The notes under the pieces are model-generated. The model was not told where the DNA came from. It searched no databases and saw nothing but the letters and a program-made list of their open reading frames with translations. A stretch of DNA of 64,000 nucleotides from Balaenoptera acutorostrata. Its lineage: Eukaryota; Chordata; Mammalia; Artiodactyla; Balaenopteridae. Below, in pieces: positions 1 to 10,440 of the stretch. Every line of letters begins with the position of its first letter. Position 1 is the stretch's first letter. A program made the position numbers and the translations under genes. The stretch is taken from NCBI RefSeq assembly GCF_949987535.1, contig NC_080082.1, positions 46,534,374 to 46,598,373 on the forward strand. Reading direction: 5' to 3'.

Positions 1-267
1 GGCGCGCCCCCCACCACCGGCGCAGGCAGATCCCAGGGCGGGACGGCGACGGGGTCAGGAACTCGGACACCCAAGCCCACCCCTCGCCCCGGGGCGCCCC
101 GAGAGGGGCCACCGCGCCCTGCGCCCGGCCAGCCAGCAGTACTGAGCAAAAAGAATTGATTATTGATTGGGTGATTGGGATCGCTGAGACTCACGGCGGG
201 CCGGGCCGGCGGGCCGTGGAGAGGAGGAGCTGGCAGGGCTGCATTCGCTGCGGGGTAAAGCGGGCTC

Positions 268-276
268 ACTTACGGG
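268..276 (-). other. candidate minus-strand splice donor in CpG island
   Basis: Read on the minus strand this is CCC followed by GTAAGTGAG, a near-optimal match to the intron side of a U2 donor. An exon would end at about 274 and start somewhere in the GC-rich DNA between 300 and 640. No start site is visible, so the exon extent is unknown. Donor-like strings also occur by chance in GC-rich DNA. Confidence 0.3.
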
Positions 277-650
277 CGGCCGCTAGGGCGCTGGTGGGCC
301 GGAGCTCACTGGGACGACCCCCCGGCGGCGGCGACTGAGCGGGAGCCGGAGAGGCGCGGGCGGCGGCGCATCGATGCGCTGCGGGCTCGATTGCGTCTCC
401 CTAGGCCAGCTCTTGGGCCGGGAATGGGGCGGCAGCGGCGGGGCCGGCTCCGGGCGCTGCCGGGCGGCGTTGGCGGGAATGCGGGGGCGGCCGCCAGGCC
501 CACTGCCCCCGAGGCAGTGCTGCTCCCGGGCGCGCCGCTGGGGCCCAGGGAGTTTCCTGGGCCCCGCGTCCGAGAGTCCCGGCGAGGGCCGGAGCCCAGT
601 GCCCTGGGACTGGCTGCCTGAGCGCTCCGGGAGCTGCAAACCCTGGCCTT

Positions 651-675
651 CTTCCTTCCTTCCTTCCTTCCTTCC
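651..675. repeat. (TTCC)n microsatellite
   Basis: About six tandem TTCC units lie at the start of a longer pyrimidine-rich tract that runs to about 770. The tract separates the two halves of CpG island block 1. Confidence 0.9.
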
Positions 676-807
676 CGCCCCCCCGCCTTAGGTTTCTTTT
701 TTAGTCTCTTTCTCCCTCTTCTTCTGCCCCCTCTTCTCTTTATTTTTTCTTTGTGATTGTTTTTGCAAGTTTGTTTTAAAAGTTCACAGGCATGCTTTCT
801 TTTTTAG

Positions 808-835
808 ACTAGGAGACCGTGATCTCACCCTGACG
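808..835 (+). other. possible 28-nt microexon
   Basis: A TTTCTTTTTTAG acceptor-like string ends at 807, after more than 100 bp of pyrimidine-rich DNA. A GTAAGA donor-like string starts at 836. The 28 bases between would form a microexon. Both sites are good consensus matches, but no transcript evidence exists and such pairs can arise by chance. Confidence 0.2.
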
Positions 836-932
836 GTAAGATCAAAAGTCTCCGCTCGCCCCCAGCCTAAGAGCTTGGGCTCAGTCCAGACGCCTCCCTG
901 AATGCAGATGTGCCGCCGCCGTCCTCCCGGGC

Positions 933-938
933 TATAAA
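933..938 (+). promoter_or_regulatory. TATA box in CpG island
   Basis: TATAAA flanked by GC-rich DNA (GGGCTATAAAGCCG). It is the only clear TATA box in the island. It would place a start site near 960-970, and a strong splice donor follows at 1,183, which supports a plus-strand promoter here. Confidence 0.45.
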
Positions 939-963
939 GCCGTCTCCTGCGCCTTGGCGCGCG

Positions 964-1182
964 CAGGAGCGCTCGGAGTTGCGGGATGCGGACCCCGGGT
1001 GGTTGCGGGAAGTCGGAGTCGAGCGGAGGCTGGGCTCGGAGGCTGGCCTTGTGAGGCGAACTCGGGGGCGGGGGCGCGGCGTGCAGTTGGTGCCTGCGGC
1101 CGCAGAGGCCAAAGCGACTGTCCCTCCAGGCCCGGGAGACGCGGCCGTAGGGCGTGAAACGCTTTTTGCGAACGAGAAAACG
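964..1182 (+). ncRNA. candidate first exon downstream of TATA box
   Basis: The start is set about 30 bp downstream of the TATA box and the end at the donor CG/GTGAGT (GT at 1,183-1,184). The exon would be about 220 bp. A frame is open across it but is arginine, glycine and proline rich, as expected from GC-rich DNA, and no family is recognisable. I infer an untranslated or noncoding first exon. Downstream exons were not identified. Confidence 0.35.
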
Positions 1183-1305
1183 GTGAGTTGGCAGACGCCG
1201 CCCGTGGCCTCAGGATTCTAGGATTCTGGTTGCGGCACTGAACACCACTTGCCTGAAGGAGGGTAGGCGCCGCGGGAGGTCAGCTCCTGCCAGCCCCCGG
1301 CTCAC

Positions 1306-1605
1306 CTTCCACGCGCCGAGCGCCCACTTAGGCCCGCCGGTTGTAGCGAGTGCACGGCGCTGGGCGCCGCGCACGGAAGGCTGAGAGTTTCGCCTTGGCT
1401 TGTGCTCCCCCCCCTCCTCCTTTCCTTCCTCGCGCTCTCTCCCCACCTCAGTTGCCTCCGCCCCCTCCCCCTGCCGGCCGCGGCCTGAGCTCCTGTCTCC
1501 GCACCGCCGGCAGCCACCGCCTGATCGCTGACTCGCCCTCCCCAGCTCAGGCGCCGCGCGGAGTGCAGTCCGCCCCAACATCTGTCCGTCCAACCATTGG
1601 CGCAT
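1306..1605 (-). other. candidate minus-strand first exon
   Basis: On the minus strand GAAG/GTGAGC forms a strong donor, with the intron GT at 1,305-1,304. The exon would end at 1,306 and start inside the island, with 1,605 only a rough limit. The frame leading into it is low-complexity R/G/E-rich and not recognisable. If real, this transcript runs left across the plus-strand candidate first exon, giving overlapping antisense transcription, and its gene would lie left of the window. Confidence 0.3.
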
Positions 1606-1790
1606 CCATCAGTGTCAGTGAGCTGCACATCGCCGCGACAGCCCGTCACGCACAACACGGGTTATGCGGAGTGCATATTGCGACCGCGCTACTTTGCCCG
1701 GACACGCAAACTGGGTTCCGGCCCGGCTTGGCACAGTCTGGAACCCGGATCTCTACGGGGATCTTTCAGCCACACGCACTCCCTTGAATA

Positions 1791-2589
1791 TCGGGACCTC
1801 TAAACATGACTAGTTTTTCAGGCCATTCTAAGGATGGGACAGATGCAGGGGTACAGTGTCAACCTTGCATTCCATCAAGTTCTCTCTGCCTCTTTTCTGT
1901 GCACTGGGTATGGCATAGGAAAGAAGGAAGGGAGGTTTCCCAAATCCGCAGCACGCACAGGATAGACCTATAAGTTACCTTAAGTCCGTGGCTTAAACCC
2001 GCTTCAGCTGGGCCGAGTCTGAGGCTGTCGAGGTCGCCAGGCAGGTCTTAGCCAGGAGGTCTCAATCTAAAACTTTGCCAGGCCCCGCCTGGCTGCTTTG
2101 TAACATGGCCTGACAGTGAGGAGTGAGAGAAGGGAAGAAAACGCGGATCCCAGTGAGAACCACGGACTAGATTTAGGGAGAAATAGTGTCTGGGTGGCAG
2201 TAAGTCTGTAATTCACATTTTATTTACAGAGGGAGAGAGAGCAGGACCATACGTTGGAGAAGCCAGTGCTTTGCAGGGGGTTCCCGGCAATTCTTCCAGA
2301 GTGCTGACCCCGGCGGTGGTGGCATGTTCCACTGCTTTTGCTTCTTGCTTTTCCCTGTCGCCCACCCCTGCCCGCCCCACAGTGTCCAGAAGACAGACAC
2401 CTTCACATATGTCCCTGATCATATGATCAGTCTGGCCGGGCCAAAGGGCCTTTCTTGTCCTCCCAAGAACTTAAGAGGAAGAGCGAACATAGAACCTACC
2501 CCTCCTCGGACATCTGCGGGGCGGCTGTCCCTGGCACTTTCCCTGATATATCTGCATTATTCCTACTGTGAATGTATCTGTCCGGGTGC
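1791..2589. other. unique DNA between CpG islands
   Basis: Moderate-GC sequence without a recognised repeat or gene. A GTGAGT donor-like string at 2,593 lies just beyond its end, but no paired acceptor or coding signal supports an exon. Confidence 0.5.
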
Positions 2590-2900
2590 CTGGTGAGTTC
2601 GGCTCCTCCGAGTCGACTACAAAAGCAGGTCAAACCCTGTGCGTCTATTCGTTCCGCGATTCCCGAGTTCGAAGGGATACAGGAACTGCTTTCCGGCGTG
2701 CGCCCAGGTCTGCGCGGTTCCGGAGGAGGCCAGAGACGGCCGCGGCGGCGCTCGCTGGGGCTCCTTCCTCGGGAAGGACGGACCACGCTGTAGGGTGCGG
2801 GCTTCGCGCACCACATCCAGCGGCCGAACCGTTTTCACGCTAGACTAGAGGGCGGAAAAGCCCGCGCCGGGCGGAGGAGCTAGAATTCTGTAGAAGACAC
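2590..2900. promoter_or_regulatory. CpG island block 2
   Basis: A short GC-rich and CpG-rich block of about 300 bp. It has no TATA box or recognisable coding frame. It may be a satellite island or enhancer of the promoter region to the left. Confidence 0.55.
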
Positions 2901-3139
2901 CTTGTACAGAAATCTTTGTACCCCACTCTGAAGAGTTGCAGAGACCATTCCTTTGAAAAGCAACAACAGGCTTCCGCCCCGCAAAAGCACCTGGCAACTT
3001 CTTACACGCGTGAGTCACGCAAAAAGTAACCTCCAGGCCAGTTAAATGCTCCCGCCTCTGGGAAGTGCCATGTTTCTGGGAATAATTTTTTACACCCCTA
3101 AAAGTAAAAGGAGGAGAAGTTGCCCAAGGGACAGTGGGG
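2901..3139. other. unique DNA with an AP-1-like site
   Basis: Repeat-free spacer. TGAGTCA at 3,011-3,017 is a perfect AP-1 core; the factor assignment is from motif knowledge only. Confidence 0.4.
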
Positions 3140-4110
3140 AGACACCAAAATGTCCGGTGGCAAACGCCCGTAGGGGAAACTGGCGGCTCCCGTTGCGACC
3201 AGGTGGCTCACCCTGTTAAGAGCCCCGAAAATTCCCAGGGGCCATGAAGACAACTCCTGACCCCCAAGATTGCGCCTGGGGCCCAGTAGAACCCCGCTCC
3301 TTCTCCGCGGCGGGATGCTGAGTCCTGTTCGGTACAAATGCTTCCAAACGCGGCTCCTTCAGGTCAGGGATTAGAAGCCCGACTCGAGCTCTCGGAAGTC
3401 AAGGAGCCCCAGGCCGCAGTGCCCGGGCCTACCTGAGCGGGTCTCTACCACCCCGGGGGTGTTCCGGCCCTGAGCTAACCCGAGCCCGACCCCGAGGAGT
3501 TGGGGAGGTGGGAAGTACGCAGGCGTGGCTCCGAACAGGTGTGCGGTGGAGGGGCGGGGATCCGGCCGCAGCGCGCTGCGTCTGGAGTCGGGAAGTTCGC
3601 GCTGGGGAAGGAGCAGGCGGGCCACCGCCGGGAGGCAGCCGAGGTTGTCTTCAAGGTGCGGTTGAGGGCAGTGGGTGAGAGTCCGCCGGACCCAAGCCAA
3701 GCTGAATGAAGTGTGTCCTCATTTGGGATGGCCAGGAGGGAAAAAGCCTTCCGGAAAGAAACACCCTTGAAGCTGCCGGCCCAGGCCGGGTAGCCAGGGT
3801 AGGCTGGGGGTCCGGGGCCTAAGCCCAGACCTTAAAGAGGGGTTCTCCGTGCCCCGAGGGAGGCGCGGGCTGCCTGGAGGGACAGGGCGCGCTCTGGGAG
3901 TCTGCACCCCATTTCAAGGTGTGAGGGCATCTGACCGGGGCGGTGGGCCTTTGGGGAGCCACTGCCTGCCCAGCAATGCCAGGGGAGGCGGCGCCAAGTG
4001 CTCTCCAGCCCTCGCCCTCGGGAACGCTGGCGCTCTGGTCTGGGCGCTTTCACACTTCTCGCCACAATCTGGGCTAGGCAGTAGGAAGTACCCTGGGTGC
4101 AGGGAAGCTG
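3140..4110. promoter_or_regulatory. CpG island block 3
   Basis: About 1 kb of GC-rich DNA, with CpGs densest at 3,360-3,700 and 3,830-4,060. A CAG/GTAGGC donor-like string lies on the minus strand near 3,432. No frame resembles a known protein. It is the third island in 4 kb, consistent with a Polycomb-type developmental promoter region. Confidence 0.6.
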
Positions 4111-6470
4111 ACTGCCAGCACCTGCACACCTCAACCAAGAATTGGGCCAGGGACCTCAGCCCCTGCCAGAATGCGAAGGATTTGGACCCTGGGGCCAGGC
4201 CCTAGCCAGGCGGTTAATTGTTTGCTAAAAGTGCATTTACACAGCAGTGAAGTTTGTTTCTCTTTTTCCGGTAGCTTTGTTTTAACGAACCAGATGTTTT
4301 GTCTGTAAATTCTCCCAAGAACTTTTACAGTTTTGACGTGCAACAAACCTTCGAAAATCGGAGCGGTATATTAATGCCACTTCTGTGGAGACTTTGGGGA
4401 GCTGCATCAGTCGTGCCTGGATGGGAGCTGAGGGCGGGGCAAGGCACTCCCGGAAGAAAAGTAGGAGACATATTGGCCCAAGGTCAAGAACTGGTGTTGA
4501 GAATGTGCAGCTCCCCGCCCCCCTCCGCCCCACCAACGCTCGGGTACACAAGCTCCCAACCCCTCCCCTCAGGCGGGGGCTTCCTACTTTGTAAATTTCT
4601 TGTGGCTCCGCCACAGAGGCCTGGCCCAGCTTTGCCAACTACTCTCACTGCAGCTCTGCCAATCCCACCAGGACCACCCGACTCAAAGGCAAAAGGACCT
4701 ATGATCTTCCCTGGCCAGCCTTGAGGTCCGCTGTCAGCTGGGGCGGGGCAGAGCAAGGCGGCCTCAGGCTGTCCCTGAACTCCTGGACATGACTGGGACT
4801 TCCTAAACTTTGGATGGAAGCCCCCTAAAAAGCCAGGGCTGGCAGGTCCCCCTCCTTGATGCCTAATTTTTTTTTTTTCTCCGACTCGGGATTTCCAGGC
4901 AGTTATAAACGTGATTTCAAGACAAATACTAAAAACTATGCACCTAACAGGGAGGGAGGGAACACGGTTATCAGAGGGGAACCAGGTCTGCCTACATACC
5001 CATCTCCTAGCTGGGTGATTGGTAGGGACTACTTTCTGGGGTTTCCCAAGACCCGCTGGGGATTTTCCTTCCCTACCACCCCCGGGCTCTCCTCTGCTCT
5101 CAGTACCGGATTTTCAGATATGGGGAGCCCAGTTTAGACTCCACTCCCCTTTCTTGTATAATTCTCTTTCAAGCCCAGTCGTTCACCGAACTTTCGAAAA
5201 AACTTTTTTAGGAGACCTAAGATTAAAGAAAATAGAAAGTCTTCGTGTTGCGGTCTAAGAAGGACAGATGTACATTAAGGCCAGTTTGGAGGGCACAATT
5301 ACTGGCAAAACGCCTTTTGATCAAATCCCACGCGTTGACCTCAGTTGCGCGGGGAATTTCCAGAATTACTCGCTGCAGCGTGGCGTGTTTTTTCCCACTC
5401 TGAGTGAAATAGATTTTTATAAACCATTTTGGCAAAGCTTAAGGAAAAAAAAAAAAAGGAAAAAAATAAACTACACTCCAGACAGCTGCAGCCACGGTGG
5501 GGCCCGCCCCTGGCTGGAAGTAAGCAGCTCCTTGCTAGCTCGAAAGCGGAGGTGCTCATCTCTTCCCGCGCGGCTGCAAGTTCCGCGGAAAGAATCGTGC
5601 CTGTGAATCACTAGGAGGCTGAGCTCAGGCTCGTGCGATGCAGCAACCCTGGAGAGGAGGAGGTCTCAGAAATCAAACCACCAGGTCTTCTCAGACCAGA
5701 CAGCCCCAGTGTTGCAAGCCTGGTGACCTCATTAACCAGCCAGTGAGTTTGCAAGACGAGGAGGAATTTAGTTTCCCCTTTCTCCTCTTCTATATCGCTC
5801 TTCTTTTCTATCTTTTATATTATGGTTTTGTGTTTGTCGCTGGATATCAAAACGGGAAAAACCCGAGACCTAGCGCAAGTCTCAGTAGGGCAGGTACAAT
5901 AGAGGGATACTGTGCTGGGGCCTCGTTCTTTTTCATTTTTATTTCTTGAAACTTGGTGCATATCCCTTGTACTTCCAGAATAGCAGAGCCAGAATTCTTT
6001 GGGACACGGTGGCCAGCAGGTTCAGATTCTTTGTATTCAGATAGTCTCTTATCTTGGCAGCTTTGATAACTCCCAAGAATTTACTCCTCCGCACAGGAGC
6101 TCTAAATTCTCCCTTCCCTCTTCGTCTTTCGGCCACTTCTCTTTCCCGAATCTCCATCTTCTTTCTTCCTCCTACTCTCTGGTTCCTTTTTGTTTTCTCT
6201 TCTGTCAGTCCCCTCTCAACACCGTAAGAATTCGCAAAGATAATTTATTTCAGGTCTACCAAGTGCTCACCCCAAAGAGGTCGAGTCCTCCTCGCTGTGA
6301 CAAGGCAGGGGCGGTCACCCGGTGCACAGATCATGAGGGAACAAAATAGTTTGTAGCTGCTGCAGTTTTTGTGGAGTTTTTTTTTTGGGGGGGGGGGAGG
6401 TCAGCAATAGGTTGACACTTGGTTTAAAATAAAAGAACATGTTAAGAAGTTTCAAAGCTGCCAATAAAAA
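4111..6470. other. unique DNA without recognised genes
   Basis: About 2.4 kb with no recognised transposon. It holds short homopolymer runs (T near 4,867-4,879, A near 5,444-5,456) and a T10G11 tract at 6,377-6,397. A 103-codon frame at 5,638-5,949 has a hydrophobic middle made by T-rich DNA and is not convincing as a gene. Confidence 0.5.
6377..6397. repeat. T-tract joined to G-tract
   Basis: Ten T are followed directly by eleven G. This is a simple-sequence tract prone to length change; the G run could contribute to a quadruplex. Confidence 0.9.
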
Positions 6471-6477
6471 CCTTTAA

Positions 6478-6840
6478 GTGGCTTGTGATTCAGTGCCTCG
6501 AGTTGAGGCGGTGGCATTGGTAAATGACTCTAATGCCCAAAGAAAAATATTACAAATGCAGCTGTCTCGGCCACCAATCGGGCGCCGCTCTCCTGCGCGG
6601 GCGGTGGCTCCTCTCTGGCGCGGAGGGCACCCGCATTTGCATGATAAATTGACCAGACTGGCGGCAGCCAATGAAATATTCAAATTAGGCCAGGGGTTAG
6701 AGGTGGAGTCCCTGGGGCGCCCCCTTTGAGCCCGCGGCGGCAGCTGGCTGTACCACCTCTCCAACAGCGCCCTCTGGAGGCGGGACGGCGGGGACGCTGC
6801 TCCCGCCCCAGGGACGGGAGGGGAGAGGGGGTGCTGGGGA
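6478..6840. promoter_or_regulatory. CpG-rich promoter or enhancer-like block
   Basis: A compact block combines CpG-rich DNA with spaced factor motifs: CCAAT at 6,574-6,578, a perfect octamer ATTTGCAT at 6,635-6,642 and a second CCAAT at 6,668-6,672. AT-rich homeobox-like cores follow. The arrangement resembles a conserved TATA-less promoter or enhancer. Strand and target gene are unknown. Confidence 0.5.
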
Positions 6841-7696
6841 GCTCCCACCGCTGGCCTAGAGGACTAGGCGCTCTGTGGTCTCCATGTGGGTCTTGCGCTT
6901 GGACCTGCTGATGGATGGTAGAGGCAGGTGGTGACGCCAAGGAGGGGTTTAAGAACAGCTCTAGCCTCTTGACTCCAACTCCCCTCTCTAGGTTCCCCTA
7001 ACAAATCTAGCATTTCTGTTAAAATAGAGTGTTTGTTCCACTGAGATCACTTCAAGATAAGACCCTCGCCCACCCCAGATCTTGACCACCCTCTCCAAAG
7101 CACTCCAGTACTGAAATTCTGGAGCAGGCAAATCCAACTTGCCCTGAGCAGAGGACTGTGCGTCCACGCAGGCCAGGCTTTCCAGGGCGCTGGGAGCTGG
7201 GACCAGACTGGGGCACTGCGGGAGCCTGGCCCTTGGGAAAGCCTGAGCAGGCGGTGCCAGTGTGCTGATGGCGGGCTTCAGCAGCAGAACTCCTCCCCTG
7301 GAAAAACACATCTTGGAGGAAGCACCCACACCCCGAGGCAGGAGCTCCTGTGAGTGTGCAAAGGCATGCAAGGAGGGAATGTGTGTACAGCACCAGTCAG
7401 GAGGAGTGTGGAAATAAGGGAGTGTGCAAGTGCACATAGAAGGGACTGGCTCTGCTATGGTGCTGGCCTCTGGACTCTAAGGAATGCAGGGACTCTGCAG
7501 GTGCAGGGAAGCTGGCCTCCTGGCCTGGCTCTGACCTTGGCTCAGGACTCTGCAGGGACCTTTCTCTGGGACACTGGGTTGGCTTCCATCAGGGACCAGC
7601 GAATAGCTCTTGACTGCTCAGCGTCTCTCCCTTCCCACCACCCCCCATGGCTCATCGATGCCAAGTACCCTGGGGTCCACCATGCCCCTGCAGGCT
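6841..7696. other. unique DNA
   Basis: About 850 bp with no recognised repeat, RNA gene or convincing frame. Confidence 0.45.
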
Positions 7697-7724
7697 CATA
7701 TATATATATATATATATATATATA
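7697..7724. repeat. (TA)n microsatellite
   Basis: About fourteen TA units adjoin the 3' end of an antisense L1. They probably grew from the A-rich tail of that insertion. Confidence 0.9.
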
Positions 7725-8002
7725 ATTGAAGTATATTTGATTTACAGTGTTGTGCTAATTTCTGCCGTACAGCAAAGTGACTCAGTTATACATCAATATA
7801 CATTCTTTTTTTATATTCTTTTCCATTATGATTTATCCCAGGAGATTGCTATACAGTAGGACCTTGTTGTTTATCCATTCTAAATGTGATGGTTTGCATC
7901 TACTAACTCCACACTCCCAGTCCGTTCCTCTCCCCACCCCTTCCCCCTTGGCAACCGCAAGTCTGTTCTCCATGTCTGTGAGTCTGCTTCTGTTTTGTAG
8001 AT
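7725..8002 (-). mobile_element. L1 3' end (cetartiodactyl type)
   Basis: On the minus strand this is the end of an L1, including the polypurine part of the 3'UTR and the terminal segment ending near a TTGATTTACA-like string on the plus strand. It is heavily 5' truncated and non-coding. The tail side has become the adjacent TA repeat. Confidence 0.85.
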
Positions 8003-8504
8003 ATTTTTTAAGTACAGAGTTTTTAGAAGTGCAATTGTCTTTCTCTGCTGTGGAGTGGTGAGCACACTGCCCTTTCTCCATCTCAACAGGACTTAGAGTC
8101 AGATCCCAGCTGAGGACTGCCCCAGGGAGAGCTTGATCCCTACCCCTGCTCCCTGCCGAAGGCAGGTGGTGGTCAGCCTACAGGGAAGTGTGAATTCCAG
8201 CGCAGAGGGCCCTCTAGGGCCTCTCTGGAGACATGCTATACTCAAGTCAGTCATCTGCAGCCATGCTCCTAGTCCCCATTCGCCTGGAGAGGGGGCACCC
8301 TGGTGCAGGGGGGCGGCGGGCTCTCAGAGCCTTGACCCAGGCTGGCTAACTGTTTGTAAAGACACATAGAAAAAAATGGTAGGTACTGACTACAAATTTG
8401 ACAGAGACTGAATTTTGACTTTTGATCACCTTAGAGATATTATCAATACCTTTAAACTCTGTGGCCCAAATAGGGGGATTGATTCATAAGAAGCCTTTTG
8501 CATC
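8003..8504. other. unique DNA
   Basis: No recognised repeat or gene. Confidence 0.4.
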
Positions 8505-8512
8505 ATTTAAAG

Positions 8513-8731
8513 CAGGGGTTCCCAACCCCTGGGCCACAGCCCAGGTACCGGGCCCTCACAGCAGGAGGTGAGCAGCAGGCAGGCGAGCGAAGCTTCATCT
8601 GCTGCTCTGCCCCCCATTGCTCCCCATCGCTCATATTACCGCCTGAACCATCCCCGCCACCCTTCCTGGTTCATGGAAGAATTGTCTTCCACAAAACTGG
8701 TCCCTGGTGCCAAAAAGGTTGGGGACCGCTG
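8513..8731 (+). mobile_element. hAT-Charlie MITE, MER1-like
   Basis: The ends are imperfect terminal inverted repeats, CAGGGGTTCCCAACCCC and GTTGGGGACCGCTG. It is flanked by an 8-bp TSD, ATTTAAAG at 8,505-8,512 and ATTTAAGG at 8,732-8,739, with one mismatch. Internal sequence matches the MER1 group of nonautonomous hAT elements. At about 219 bp it lacks part of the usual middle and encodes nothing. Confidence 0.85.
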
Positions 8732-8739
8732 ATTTAAGG

Positions 8740-9379
8740 TGTTTAGGAGTGTTTTGGCTGCCGAGAGGGGGGCTCTGGCTCTGGGTTTGCTGGGAATACT
8801 TGGGGGAAATAGCTGGGGAAGGGGTAAGTTCAAGTACCAATGGTCCTCCCTACTTTTCAAGAGAATCTTCAGTCCCTGCCAACTTGAATGCCTGGGGGGT
8901 AGGGTTCCCACTAGGAGAAGGCCTGCCGGTCACAGTAACAGCGAGGGCCTGTGGAGGCCCCCTGGCTCTATGGCATATGGCAGGGAGGGCTCCCTTCAGC
9001 AGCCCAGCAGCCCACAAACCCTCCTTCCTCCTCCTCAGGCCTCACCTGTCGGCCAGGAAAAATGAGACTTGAAAATGGGCCAGAGTCGTCCTCCAATGGG
9101 GAAATTTGTCTTGGAGACACGCTCGTCTCAAATGTCCAGAAATGCCACCTCTCTGAAGGATGGTCCTATCTGGGGCACGTCAGGAGTCTAGAAGGTAGAC
9201 AGCGAAGGTGAGAAAGTAGAGAGCTGGCTCTCCAGCCCAGGATGCATGAAGGCATGTGGGAAGGTGACTAGGGGAAGCACCGATCAGTAGCACAGAAGGG
9301 CCAAGTGAGCAGCAGGGCTGCTCTGGGCTGCACGTGTGCACACGGCAGGTGAGTGCAAGCTCTGCCCATGTGATGCAGG
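8740..9379. other. unique DNA
   Basis: Repeat-free by eye, with no gene signal. Confidence 0.4.
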
Positions 9380-9480
9380 GCCTGGCCTGGTGGCCTATAA
9401 CTCACCAAGTGACCTCAAGCAGATTGCCCATGCTTTTTTGAGCCTCACCTCCTTCATCTCTAAAATGGGCAGCTCTCTCC
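9380..9480 (+). mobile_element. MIR SINE fragment
   Basis: Matches the MIR core in order: a GTGACCTCAAGCA-like segment, then GAGCCTCACCTCCTTCATC and TAAAATGGGCA. This is an old, diverged fragment. Confidence 0.7.
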
Positions 9481-9984
9481 TTCCTAAGCAGAGTAGGACT
9501 TGGGGAGGAAAAATTTGATCAAAGTCAGAGAAGTCCTTTGAAGCTTTTGCTCCCTTGCGCTGCCTCCCGGGAGCTTTCAGGGTCAGACCGGGGTTTGAAA
9601 GAGGAACGGTGTTACTAGCTGTCTGCCGATGGGCAAGTCACAGCAGATCCCACTTCCCAGGTAAAGTGAGGCTTCCCTGGGATGATGTATGTTGGTGCTT
9701 TGGTGAAGAGCTTGGCATACACTGGTTGTCTAATGATAGTGACCCCTCCTCCAGCCACTGCGAGAGGGGCTGCCACGAGGTCAGACCTCCCTGAAGACAA
9801 AGGCTTATAAGCAGGCTGAGGTTGGATGCCCTGGAGGATGCTGCAAGCAGGTGCTTCGAGTGGGGCAAAAAGGAAGAAAGGGGGGGAGGTGAGGAAGGCA
9901 GGGCAGAGCACAGACCGCCTGACTTCCTGAGAAGAGTGGGCATTTGTAGGGCGAGTAAGGTGGATTCTCCAGGCCTTTCTGGGA
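9481..9984. other. unique DNA
   Basis: No recognised feature. Confidence 0.4.
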
Positions 9985-10440
9985 GTTAATTAAAGGAAGG
10001 GGTTTGGTGAAGAGCCTCACTGATATTTCTATTTTCCCTGTTAGTAGCGACTGGAATTTGTACCATCCAGGTCAGATGGAAAATGGAAGCCTGGAAAATC
10101 TGACAGTCTCATTGATTTGCTCGCCTTGCCATCGCTACTTGAGAGAGGAAGCAATGTGACTTCAAAATTGCAATTAGGAGCTAGCCTGTTAAGGGTTCCT
10201 CTCGTGAACTCCTGTGCTATGTGGCTCCCAGGCCCGCCTTGTCTCATTTCCTGAGGAGGTAGGTTCATTCATAGTTTTGAATGAAGCAGGCAATGCAAAT
10301 ATGTCACACCTCCTCAGGGTAAGGCTCATAGATGCCTTCTGGCACTTTGCTCTCATTTTGGTCAGGTCTTTGAAAGAATGGCAATTTTCTCAATGTTTTA
10401 AAAGTATTAACTTCCTTTCAAACATTCTTTAACCTTTAAT
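9985..10440. promoter_or_regulatory. candidate conserved noncoding block
   Basis: Repeat-free, AT-leaning sequence with several homeobox-type cores, including TTAATTAA near 9,987 and CAATTAG near 10,170. It has no open frame of note. Its clean composition between repeat-rich stretches suggests constraint, but no alignment was available. Confidence 0.3.

Larger units (their letters stand above)
1..1790. promoter_or_regulatory. CpG island block 1
   Basis: Very GC-rich DNA with dense CpG runs from base 1 to about 630 and again from about 850 to 1,790. A pyrimidine-rich, CpG-poor gap of about 220 bp separates them. The first base lies inside the island, so it probably continues to the left. Islands this long usually mark promoters, often of developmental regulators. 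It contains a TATA box and splice donors on both strands, listed separately. No reading frame in it resembles a known protein, so I treat it as promoter and untranslated first-exon DNA. Confidence 0.8.

Noticed and set aside
5638..5949. 103-codon plus frame with a hydrophobic segment
   Set aside because: The hydrophobic run comes from T-rich DNA (TTC, TAT and CTT codons). There is no strong start context and no homology that I recognise.
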